DNA of 32,180 nucleotides from assembly GCA_025463365.1 (NCBI GenBank), contig JAOBWM010000027.1, forward strand, positions 1 to 32,180. Direction: 5' to 3'. Origin of the DNA: Acidimicrobiales bacterium (GTDB lineage Bacteria; Actinomycetota; Acidimicrobiia; Acidimicrobiales; Iamiaceae). The notes under the pieces were generated by a model. It was not told the DNA's origin. It ran no database searches and worked only from the letters and a program-made list of their open reading frames with translations. The first letter of the stretch is position 1. Each line of letters begins with the position of its first letter. Both the position numbers and the translations under genes were made by a program. Positions 16,361 through 23,166 of the stretch are shown here, one piece after another.

Positions 16361-17143
16361 TCACTTCGGCTGCATCCGGATGCCGCCGTCGATGCGGATC
16401 GACTCGGCGTTCATGTAGCTGTTGCTCAGCAGTTCGGCCGCCAGCGACGCGAACTCGGCGGGCTGGCCGAGGCGCTTCGGGAAGAGCACGCCGACCTCGA
16501 GCCGGGCCTTGAACTGCTCCGAGGCCTCGCCCTCGCCGTAGATCGGGGTGTCGATCAGGCCGGGAAGGATGGTGTTGACGCGGACGCCGACGGCGGCGAG
16601 GTCCCGGGCGATCGGGAGGGTCATGCCGACCACCCCGCCCTTGGAGGCGGAGTAGGAGGCCTGGCCGATCTGGCCGTCCTCGGCCGCCACGGAGGCGGTG
16701 TTCACGATGGCGCCGCGCTCGCCGAACTCGTCGGGCTCGTTCTGCGACATCGCCGTGGCGGCGAGGCGGATGCAGTTGAACGTGCCGATCAGGTTGATCT
16801 CGACGACCTTCCGGAAGATGTCGAGGTCGTGCGCCGAGCTGTACTGGCCGTCCTTGCCCACGGTGCGGGTCGCCCAGCCGATGCCGGCGCAGTTGACGAG
16901 CGCCTTGAGTGGGCCGAGCTCCTTGGCGGCCTCGACGGTGGCGATGACCTGGTCGGTGTCGGTGACGTCGCACGCCACGAACACGCCGCCGAGCTCCTTG
17001 GCGAGGGCGTCGCCCTTCTCCTGCTGGCGGTCCAGGTCGGCGACGACGACCTTGGCCCCGAGGCTGGCGAGGTGACGGCTGGTGGCCTCACCGAGGCCCG
17101 AGGCACCACCCGTGACGATTGCGCTGATCCCGTTGATCTCCAT
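16361..17143 (-). CDS. SDR family 3-hydroxyacyl-CoA dehydrogenase type-2-like protein
   Basis: The 260-residue product is a classical NAD(H)-dependent short-chain dehydrogenase: TGGASGLG (11-18), NCAG (84-87), Ser151, Tyr164 and Lys168, then PGLIDTPIYG. The long loop with EFGERGAIVNTASVAAEDGQIG is characteristic of the HSD17B10/HADH2 group, which oxidises 3-hydroxyacyl-CoA or 2-methyl-3-hydroxybutyryl-CoA in fatty-acid or isoleucine breakdown. The start is ATG 17143, with a TACATT box 7 nt upstream and no ribosome site. A palindrome immediately further upstream suggests TetR-type control, common for acyl-CoA genes. It is divergent from the L,D-transpeptidase gene. Confidence 0.88.
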   Translation of the reverse strand: MEINGISAIVTGGASGLGEATSRHLASLGAKVVVADLDRQQEKGDALAKELGGVFVACDVTDTDQVIATVEAAKELGPLKALVNCAGIGWATRTVGKDGQYSSAHDLDIFRKVVEINLIGTFNCIRLAATAMSQNEPDEFGERGAIVNTASVAAEDGQIGQASYSASKGGVVGMTLPIARDLAAVGVRVNTILPGLIDTPIYGEGEASEQFKARLEVGVLFPKRLGQPAEFASLAAELLSNSYMNAESIRIDGGIRMQPK

Positions 17144-17150
17144 GGCCCCG

Positions 17151-17156
17151 AATGTA
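17151..17156 (-). promoter_or_regulatory. candidate leaderless -10 (TACATT) for the SDR gene
   Basis: TACATT ends 7 nt before ATG 17143. It lies immediately beside the palindrome at 17157-17172, so a bound repressor would block it. Confidence 0.4.
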
Positions 17157-17172
17157 TTGACTGATCGGTCAA
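17157..17172. promoter_or_regulatory. TetR-type operator palindrome
   Basis: TTGACTGATCGGTCAA is a 16-bp inverted repeat with a single mismatched pair (TTGACY-GATC-RGTCAA). Length, symmetry and a GATC core fit TetR-family operators. It covers the -10/-35 spacer region of the minus-strand SDR gene, and could also affect the divergent gene starting at 17232. No tetR gene is in the window. Confidence 0.6.
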
Positions 17173-17220
17173 GACGTGAAACCGGCCGATCCCGCCGCCT
17201 GGGTGACCCAGGGCACCGAG

Positions 17221-17226
17221 TACCGT
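17221..17226 (+). promoter_or_regulatory. candidate leaderless -10 (TACCGT) for the L,D-transpeptidase
   Basis: TACCGT ends 5 nt before GTG 17232 and 8 nt before GTG 17235, with no ribosome site. Confidence 0.35.
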
Positions 17227-17231
17227 CATCG

Positions 17232-18095
17232 GTGGTGCGCCGTCCAACCCCCTCCACTTCCTCGCGCCCCCTCGGGCGCTCCATCCTGGAATCCGTGGTG
17301 GGCCTCGCCGCCGTGGTCGCCGCGCTGGGCCTGCTCGGCTCGTGCGCCGGATCCCGGCCCACGCTCGGAGCGATCCCCCCTCGCACGACGACCACGACCA
17401 CCACGACCGTGCCGACCACGGCCGGCTCCACCACGAGCGCCGTGCCCGTGGTCCACGTGCTCGGGCCGGCCGACCTGCTGGGCTTCATCGCCACCCCGAA
17501 GGGCGCCCCGGTCGTCTACGCGGAACCGAACGCCGATGCCGCCAAGATCGACATCCCCTCCAAGACCGAAGCAGGCGCGCCGACCACCTTCGCCATCGTC
17601 GGTGACGCGGCTCCGTCGGCCGTCCTGGCCCACCCCGGGTGGCTCGAGGTGGCGCTCCCCACCCGCCCCAACGGCGGCACCGCCTGGGTCGAATCCAACA
17701 CCGTGGCTGTCTCCAAGACCGGGCTGCGGGTGTTCGTCGACCTCCCGGCCCGCAACATCCGCGTCGAGGATGGCGGCAAGCAGGTGTTCGACGCCAAGGT
17801 CGCCATCGGCACCACCGACAACCCCACGCCCACCGGTGCCACCTTCGTCACCGAGCTGATCCAGAACCAGAAGCCGGCCGGCTCCTACGGGCCCTACGCG
17901 TTCGGCCTGGCGCTGCACTCCAACACGCTCACCGAGTTCCAGGGCGGCGACGGCCAGGTGGGCATCCACGGCACCAACCACCCGGAGCTCATCGGCGATC
18001 GCGTCTCCCACGGCTGCGTCCGACTGAACAACGCGGACGTCACGAAGCTGGTCGACCTCCAACTCCCCCTCGGCGTCCCCGTCTTCATCACCTGA
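17232..18095 (+). CDS. L,D-transpeptidase (YkuD domain) lipoprotein
   Basis: L,D-transpeptidases make 3-3 peptidoglycan cross-links outside the membrane. The 287-residue product has an Arg-containing N-terminus, a hydrophobic segment and a lipobox LLGSC (Cys38), so it is probably a lipoprotein. A Thr-rich spacer follows (about residues 53-75), then an SH3-like region and the C-terminal YkuD domain. The active site reads HGTNHPELIGDRVSHGCVRLNN with the catalytic Cys near residue 262 and the upstream His. GTG 17232 (or 17235) is chosen because it gives a proper signal sequence and follows a TACCGT box. The frame is open back to 17082, but that part overlaps the divergent SDR gene. Confidence 0.88.
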   Translation: MVRRPTPSTSSRPLGRSILESVVGLAAVVAALGLLGSCAGSRPTLGAIPPRTTTTTTTTVPTTAGSTTSAVPVVHVLGPADLLGFIATPKGAPVVYAEPNADAAKIDIPSKTEAGAPTTFAIVGDAAPSAVLAHPGWLEVALPTRPNGGTAWVESNTVAVSKTGLRVFVDLPARNIRVEDGGKQVFDAKVAIGTTDNPTPTGATFVTELIQNQKPAGSYGPYAFGLALHSNTLTEFQGGDGQVGIHGTNHPELIGDRVSHGCVRLNNADVTKLVDLQLPLGVPVFIT

Positions 18096-18110
18096 CGCAG
18101 CCAAAGGGTG

Positions 18111-18116
18111 TACCGT
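18111..18116 (+). promoter_or_regulatory. candidate -10 (TACCGT) for the MEDS-kinase operon
   Basis: TACCGT ends 5 nt before the ATG of a 29-codon frame (18122) and about 100 nt before the MEDS gene. Transcription would start at or near the small frame. Confidence 0.35.
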
Positions 18117-18121
18117 CCGCG

Positions 18122-18211
18122 ATGCCGGCTCGGAGAGAGCCAGGGGGCGCTGTCCGGACCGCTGTGGAAGGGGTACTGGACGAGCACCGGACATGGTCCG
18201 GATGGAGGTGA
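18122..18211 (+). CDS. possible 29-residue leader peptide upstream of the MEDS gene
   Basis: ATG 18122 follows a TACCGT box by 5 nt. The frame reads MPARREPGG through to a Trp-Ser-Gly-Trp-Arg end, and its TGA at 18209-18211 sits inside the GGAGGTGAGG ribosome region of the next gene, 4 bases before ATG 18216. The 3' half contains a perfect CCGGAC-ATG-GTCCGG palindrome. The arrangement suggests translational coupling or attenuation, but no homolog is recognised and it could be a chance frame. Confidence 0.35.
   Translation: MPARREPGGAVRTAVEGVLDEHRTWSGWR
18187..18201. promoter_or_regulatory. perfect 15-bp inverted repeat before the MEDS start
   Basis: CCGGAC and GTCCGG flank ATG as a 3-nt loop. 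A self-complementary GTCCGGAC at 18152-18159 could pair with either arm, allowing alternative hairpins. The downstream arm is adjacent to the ribosome site of the MEDS gene. Confidence 0.4.
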
Positions 18212-18215
18212 GGCC

Positions 18216-18869
18216 ATGAGCGCCCACGACAGCGCGCTCCCCATCGCGCCGAACACCCTCGACGCCGGAAATCGTCACATCTGCGCGTTCTTCAACGGCA
18301 TGGACGAGCACTACCGCGTGCTCCAGCCGTTCATCAGGGACGGGTTCGACAAGCAGGAGAAGGCATTCCACCTCGTCGATCCTGCGCGACGGGAGGACCA
18401 CCTCAAGCGGCTCGGGGACGCAGGCATCGACGTCGCCGAGGCCATGGCCTCGGGCCAGCTCGAGGTGCACCCGTGGGAGGACGGGCCGCTCCACGGAGAG
18501 CGGTTCGACCAGGAGACGTGGCTCGCTCGATTCGAGGACGTGCTCCAATCCGGTCCCGCCTCCGGGTATGCCAAGACGAGGTTCCTGGCCCAGATGGAAT
18601 GGGCACTCGTCGACATGCCGGGCATCGACGACCTGATCGAGTTCGAGACGCGGGTCAACTACATCGTTCCCAAGTACGACGACGCGGTGATCTGCGCGTA
18701 CGACCTGTCGAAGTTCGGCGCGACGACCGTCATGTACGCCCTGCGGACGCACCCGGTCGTGATCATCGGCGCGTTGCTGCAGGAGAATCCGTTCTACGTG
18801 GATCCCGACCAGCTCCTCCGCGAACTTCGGGAGCAGCAGTCGCACGCCGGTGGCGACATGGCGGTGTAA
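18216..18869 (+). CDS. MEDS-domain sensory protein
   Basis: The 217-residue soluble protein matches the MEDS (methanogen/methylotroph DcmR sensory) domain, which is related to the KaiC/RecA fold but lacks its NTP-binding loop. Visible features are the early HICAFFNGMDEHYRVLQPFI strand-helix, FDKQEKAFHLVDPARREDHL, and later VDMPGIDDLIEFETRVN and VICAYDLSKFGA. Proteins of this type often sit beside histidine kinases and act as input or anti-sigma-like regulators; the ligand is unknown. ATG 18216 follows GGAGGTGAGG. Its TAA abuts the GTG of the kinase gene with no gap, so the two are almost certainly co-translated and functional partners. Confidence 0.85.
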   Translation: MSAHDSALPIAPNTLDAGNRHICAFFNGMDEHYRVLQPFIRDGFDKQEKAFHLVDPARREDHLKRLGDAGIDVAEAMASGQLEVHPWEDGPLHGERFDQETWLARFEDVLQSGPASGYAKTRFLAQMEWALVDMPGIDDLIEFETRVNYIVPKYDDAVICAYDLSKFGATTVMYALRTHPVVIIGALLQENPFYVDPDQLLRELREQQSHAGGDMAV

Positions 18870-21020
18870 GTGCACGTCGATGCCGACGCCGACGTCTCAG
18901 GCCTGCAAGCGATGGTGCGGGACCTCGTTGCGCTGTCGGCGATCCCGGCCGTGTGGATCGGGAGCGAGTCGCCGGCGGTGGTGGCCGGCCTCGCCGACGT
19001 GCTGGTCGGCTTGTTGCAGCTCGATTTTGCCTTCGTGCGGTTGAGCGATCCCGATGGCGGTGGAGCGACCGAGGTCACGCGCGGGAGCGCGTGGACGGAG
19101 TTTCCGACGTGGCTGCAAGGCCGCCTGGCGACGAGCGATCCGTTCCCGCGCAAGGAGGTCGTTCCCGACATCGGCGACGACTCGGTGCGGCGATGCGGCT
19201 TCGTCGTCCCGGTCGGCGTGAGCGGCGAAGGGGGTGTCGTTGCCGCCGCCTCCGAACGCAGCGACTTTCCCACCGCGAGGGAACAGCTGCTGCTCTCCCT
19301 CGCCGCGAACCACGCCGCCGCCGCCTTCCAGACTGCAGCGCTGATCCACGAGCGGCAACGAGCCGAAGCAGAGCTGCGCACGGCACGCGACGAGCTCGAG
19401 GTGAAGGTCGCGGAGCGGACCGCCGAGCTGCGTGTGGCAAATGACGAGTTGAGCGCGCTGCACCGCGTGGCGACCCTCGTGGCAGAGGGCGTCCAGCCTC
19501 AGGACCTGTTCGCCGTGGTGGCCGAGGAGGTCGCCCGCGTCGTCGTCGTCCCGCTCGTGAGCGTGGTCCGGTACGGATCCGACGGCGGCGCGACCGAGTG
19601 CGCCAGCTACTCGACGAAGGGCCCTGACGTCGAGCCGGGCCGCATCGACGACGACTCGCAGCTGGAAGGTGAGAACGCGGAGGGCATCGGACGCCGCGGC
19701 ACTTCGACGGTCCGGGTTCCGATCGTTGTGGCGGGGCGCGTCTGGGGTGCCATGGTCGTCTCCACCGCGGGGCAGGACCCGCTGCCCGACGGCGCCGAGG
19801 CGCGGCTCACCGAATTCACCGAGTTGCTCGCGACCGCAATCGAGAACGCCGAGTCACGGGAGGCGCTGGGTCGGCTCGTCGAGGAGCAGGCGGCCCTGCG
19901 GCGGGTGGCGACGCTCGTCGCGCAGGACGTCCCGCCGGCCGAGATCTTCTCGGCCGTCGTCGAGGAGGTCGGCCGGCTCTTCGGCACCGATACGGCGGCC
20001 GTCGTCAGGTTCGAGCACGACCCTCCGGCGATCGTCGTGACCGGCGTCGGCAAGAGCATCGGAGGGATCCCCCTTGGAACGCGGTCCGACCTGGACGAGA
20101 CGCTGGCTTCGACGGAGGTGTACCGCACCAGACGCTCGGCCCGCATCGACGCGAGGCACTCGCCGTCACCAGAGGGCCCGATCCACGTCGCCGCCCGTCG
20201 CCTGGGTCTCGTCGGCACCGTGGCGAGCCCGATCATCGTGAAGGATCGTCTGTGGGGTGCGATGAGCATCTCCGCCACGGAGCCTCTGCCGCTCGACGCC
20301 GAACAGCGGCTGGAGAACTTCACCGAGCTCGTGGCGACCGCGGTCGCGAACGTGACCAGCAGGTCCGAGCTCGCCGCCTCCCGGACGCGGATCGTCGCCG
20401 CGTCGGACGAGGCTCGCCGGCGGATCGAGCGAGACCTCCATGACGGCGCCCAGCAGCGGTTGATCTCGCTCGGACTCGCGGTGCGCGCCGTGGAGGGCAG
20501 CGTCCCTCTCGACAAGGCCGACCTCCGCGCCGAACTCTCCCGCATTGCGACGGGCCTGGCCGATGCGGTCGCGGACCTCCAGGAGACCTCCCGAGGGATC
20601 CACCCGGCGATCCTTTCCCAGGGCGGCCTCGGGCCCGCATTGCGGACGCTCGCTCGCCGCTCGCCGATCCCCGTCCAACTCGACGCCACGACCGACGCGC
20701 GACTCCCTGCGCCGATCGAGGTCGCGGCGTACTACGTCGCGTCGGAGGCCCTCGCGAACGCGACGAAGCATGCGCAGGCCTCTCGCATCGAGGTCACGCT
20801 CGCAACGCGCGACGACCGCCTGCTGTTGTCGATTCGAGACGACGGCGTCGGCGGGGCCGACGTCGGGCGCGGTTCAGGTCTCGTCGGCCTCGTCGACCGC
20901 GTGCACGCACTCGCCGGGTCGATCCATGTCAGCAGTCGGCCGGGCCACGGCACGCACATCACGGCCGAGCTCCCGGTCGAGTTGGAGGTCGAGCGCGATC
21001 CTGAGCAGCCCGTCATCTGA
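18870..21020 (+). CDS. multi-GAF sensor histidine kinase (NarL/HisKA_3 type)
   Basis: The 716-residue cytoplasmic kinase lacks membrane segments. An N-terminal GAF-like region (about 20-155) is followed by a coiled-coil signalling helix (about 160-198). Two further GAF domains each open with the near-identical RVATLVA segment (about 198 and 344). The HisKA_3 dimerisation domain carries the phosphorylated His524 in ERDLHDGAQQRL, and a HATPase_c domain follows with SEALANATKHAQ, IRDDGVGGAD and GSGLVGLVDR. It probably senses a small ligand or redox state and phosphorylates a NarL-type regulator; the one at 24880-25530 is a nearby candidate. GTG 18870 directly follows the MEDS stop codon. Confidence 0.92.
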   Translation: MHVDADADVSGLQAMVRDLVALSAIPAVWIGSESPAVVAGLADVLVGLLQLDFAFVRLSDPDGGGATEVTRGSAWTEFPTWLQGRLATSDPFPRKEVVPDIGDDSVRRCGFVVPVGVSGEGGVVAAASERSDFPTAREQLLLSLAANHAAAAFQTAALIHERQRAEAELRTARDELEVKVAERTAELRVANDELSALHRVATLVAEGVQPQDLFAVVAEEVARVVVVPLVSVVRYGSDGGATECASYSTKGPDVEPGRIDDDSQLEGENAEGIGRRGTSTVRVPIVVAGRVWGAMVVSTAGQDPLPDGAEARLTEFTELLATAIENAESREALGRLVEEQAALRRVATLVAQDVPPAEIFSAVVEEVGRLFGTDTAAVVRFEHDPPAIVVTGVGKSIGGIPLGTRSDLDETLASTEVYRTRRSARIDARHSPSPEGPIHVAARRLGLVGTVASPIIVKDRLWGAMSISATEPLPLDAEQRLENFTELVATAVANVTSRSELAASRTRIVAASDEARRRIERDLHDGAQQRLISLGLAVRAVEGSVPLDKADLRAELSRIATGLADAVADLQETSRGIHPAILSQGGLGPALRTLARRSPIPVQLDATTDARLPAPIEVAAYYVASEALANATKHAQASRIEVTLATRDDRLLLSIRDDGVGGADVGRGSGLVGLVDRVHALAGSIHVSSRPGHGTHITAELPVELEVERDPEQPVI

Positions 21021-21026
21021 CCGACC

Positions 21027-21073
21027 GGCTGACCGGCTGACCGACTGACCGGCTGACCGACTGACCGACTGAC
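21027..21073. repeat. 8-bp tandem repeat (GRCTGACC, about six copies)
   Basis: Units GGCTGACC, GGCTGACC, GACTGACC, GGCTGACC, GACTGACC and a partial GACTGAC follow without spacers, starting 6 bases after the kinase stop. Each unit carries a TGA, so the array stops translation in several frames. It looks like a simple-sequence expansion. Confidence 0.8.
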
Positions 21074-21230
21074 TCGGCATCCGTCGGTGTGCGGCGGGTC
21101 CGCCGCCGTGTCCGGGCCCGCGTTCCCAGGACGACCCGATCACGGGCGACGTCGGGTCTACGCGTTCGCGAGAGGTCAGGACCCCCTGTCGTGCGCACAT
21201 GCTGGACGGGAGCGAACAAGGGAGTTGGCA

Positions 21231-21638
21231 ATGCCGGAGAAGACACAGCTCGATGCTTTCCTGGCGAGCGGGCTCCTCGATGAAGCGCTGCGGGTCTTCG
21301 CGATGCTCGAGGCGAGCATGGTCGTCGACCCCGCAGTCGACGACGAGTTCCGGGAGCTCCTCGGGATCACCGCACGCGACCTCCTCGACGACGTCGCCCG
21401 CCTCACCCCCTTGGCCGCCACAGCTCCGGATCTGTCATCGTGGCGCCGAGATCCGTCAGAACCGCGTCCCGACGACCTTCAACCGTTCATCTGCAGGGCC
21501 GTCGAGGCGCTCGACGGGTACACGAGGCGGCTCGGCGCGATCGCGATCATCTTCACGAACCGGGGAGGGAACGCGGCAACCCTCTTCCGCGGGCTGGCCG
21601 AGGCGGCCGAGGCAAGGATGATGTTCCTCGCGTCGTGA
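21231..21638 (+). CDS. hypothetical protein, 135 residues
   Basis: I do not recognise this protein. It is acidic, mostly helical in appearance and has no signal or clear membrane segment: MPEKTQLDAFLASGLLDEAL, then FAMLEASMVVDPAVDDEF, then a C-terminal part with IAIIFTNRGGNAATLF. A GGGAG ribosome site lies 7 bases before ATG 21231. It follows the kinase gene after 210 bases that hold only the 8-bp repeat and no other gene. Its last 86 bases overlap the 3' end of the convergent MFS gene. Codon third positions are GC-rich like its neighbours, so it appears to be a real gene. Confidence 0.6.
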   Translation: MPEKTQLDAFLASGLLDEALRVFAMLEASMVVDPAVDDEFRELLGITARDLLDDVARLTPLAATAPDLSSWRRDPSEPRPDDLQPFICRAVEALDGYTRRLGAIAIIFTNRGGNAATLFRGLAEAAEARMMFLAS

Positions 21639-23112
21639 CGCCGTGACGGGCGCGCCGCCGCGATCCCGGGTCCGCTTTCAGCGACGAGCGTTCGCCAACG
21701 CGGCGGTCCGGGAGCACCAGGCTGAGGAGTGCGCCCAGCCCTGCAAGCCCGCTGGCGAATGCCAGCGCCATCCGAAGGTCGCTGGCGAGCGCGCCGGCGT
21801 CGCTGCCGACCCCTGTGTTTCCGGCGACCAGCGAGGCCAGCGCCGCCACCCCGAGTGCCGCACCGATCTGACGGGTGGCGTTGAGGAGCGCGCCGGCCAC
21901 ACCTTGCTCGTCGTTCGTGATCCCCATGGACCCAGCGACCGTGGCGCCGTACAGGAGGCTCGTCGTGCCGATCCCGATGCCGATCAACACGAGTCCCAGC
22001 ACCGGGTAGTGGGTCGTCGCAGGGAAGCGGAACAGGAGGAAGAGACTCGCACCGGTCAGCATGCAGCTCGCGAGCAGGAAGCGCCGGAGTCCCATGCGTT
22101 CCAGCAGCCGTCGGCCGACCACGCCTCGCAGGACGCCGCCCACACCCTGCGGCACCGCCACGAGCCCCGCCACCAACGGCGAATAGCCGAGCACCTGTTG
22201 GCAGTACAGGCTGAGCACCAACACCTCGCCGGCGTTCCAGGCGCCGATCAAGCCCGACAGAAGATCGCCGACGACGACGGCTCGATGGCGGAAGAGCGAC
22301 AACGGCAGGAGCGGCGAAGGGCTGCGCCGCTGCCGTGAGAGGAAGGCGAGGATCAGACCGCCGCTCGCGAGGATGCAGGCGGCGAGATCGAGCGAGGTCC
22401 ACCCCGCGTTGCTCCCGATGGTCGGTGCGAGCACCAGGCCCGCCATCCCTGCCGTGACCAGGGCGCCTCCGAACAGGTCGAGCTGGGCCTGCTCGTGGCG
22501 GTCGACGACGTCGGCGGGCAGCATCCGCCCGCCCAGCAGCGCCATGACGGCGCACAAGGGGACGTTGACGAAGAGCACGGCCCGCCAGCCGACCGTGTCG
22601 ACCAGCGCGCCTCCCACGACCAGACCAGCCACGAAGCCAACCGACGCCATCACGCCGTAGTAGCCGAGAACGCGGTTCCGGTCGGGCCCCTCCCGGAAGC
22701 TGGTCGTCAGCATCGAGAGCGCGGCTGGCGCAACGAGCGCTGCCGCCATGCCTTGGATCGCCCGCGCGGCGACGAGGACCTCCAGGCTGGGAGAGAAGCC
22801 GCCGCCGAGCGAGGCGACCGCGAACGCCGTGAGCCCGACCAGCAGCATCCGGCGCCTCCCGAACAGGTCGCACGCACGCCCGCCCACGATCAGCAAGCCG
22901 CCGAAGGTCAGCGCGTAGGCAGTCACCACCCAGTCCGCCGAGGACTCCGACACGCGGAGCCCAGCGATCAGGTCAGGCAACGCGACGTTGACGATGCTGA
23001 AGTCGAGGACGACGACGAGTTGGGCGGTCAGCACGATCCAGAGGGCGACGCCCCCCAGGGACGGCGACTCGTGCGGCACCTGCCGTGGTGTGGTCCTCGC
23101 CGGATCCTCCAT
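21553..23112 (-). CDS. MFS drug exporter, DHA2 (EmrB/QacA) family
   Basis: The 519-residue membrane protein is a proton-coupled exporter of the 14-helix DHA2 type. TM1 carries VVLDFSIVNVALPDLI, the family's D1 signature. Loop 2-3 carries motif A (GGRACDLFGRRR), and helix 5 carries the antiporter motif C-like GFVAGLVVGGALVDTVGWR. Helices continue to about residue 475, after which a basic, Pro/Arg-rich tail of about 45 residues runs over the end of the convergent 135-residue gene. ATG 23112 (GAAGG upstream) is preferred; GTG 23148 is also in frame. It lies 54 bases downstream of the GAF-LuxR gene and probably shares its transcript. Confidence 0.9.
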   Translation of the reverse strand: MEDPARTTPRQVPHESPSLGGVALWIVLTAQLVVVLDFSIVNVALPDLIAGLRVSESSADWVVTAYALTFGGLLIVGGRACDLFGRRRMLLVGLTAFAVASLGGGFSPSLEVLVAARAIQGMAAALVAPAALSMLTTSFREGPDRNRVLGYYGVMASVGFVAGLVVGGALVDTVGWRAVLFVNVPLCAVMALLGGRMLPADVVDRHEQAQLDLFGGALVTAGMAGLVLAPTIGSNAGWTSLDLAACILASGGLILAFLSRQRRSPSPLLPLSLFRHRAVVVGDLLSGLIGAWNAGEVLVLSLYCQQVLGYSPLVAGLVAVPQGVGGVLRGVVGRRLLERMGLRRFLLASCMLTGASLFLLFRFPATTHYPVLGLVLIGIGIGTTSLLYGATVAGSMGITNDEQGVAGALLNATRQIGAALGVAALASLVAGNTGVGSDAGALASDLRMALAFASGLAGLGALLSLVLPDRRVGERSSLKADPGSRRRARHGVTTRGTSSLPRPPRPARGRGLPRSLPGS

Positions 23113-23166
23113 GACTCGACCTTCGCTGGTTCCGGGCCGTCCGTGCACCGCTCAGGTGCGTAGGAA

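Noticed and set aside
17226-18875. Minus-strand open frame of 549 codons
   Set aside because: It covers the L,D-transpeptidase and MEDS genes in antisense and shows no domain.
21027-21073. CRISPR array or phage attachment site
   Set aside because: Units are 8 bp, contiguous, and no integrase or tRNA lies close by.
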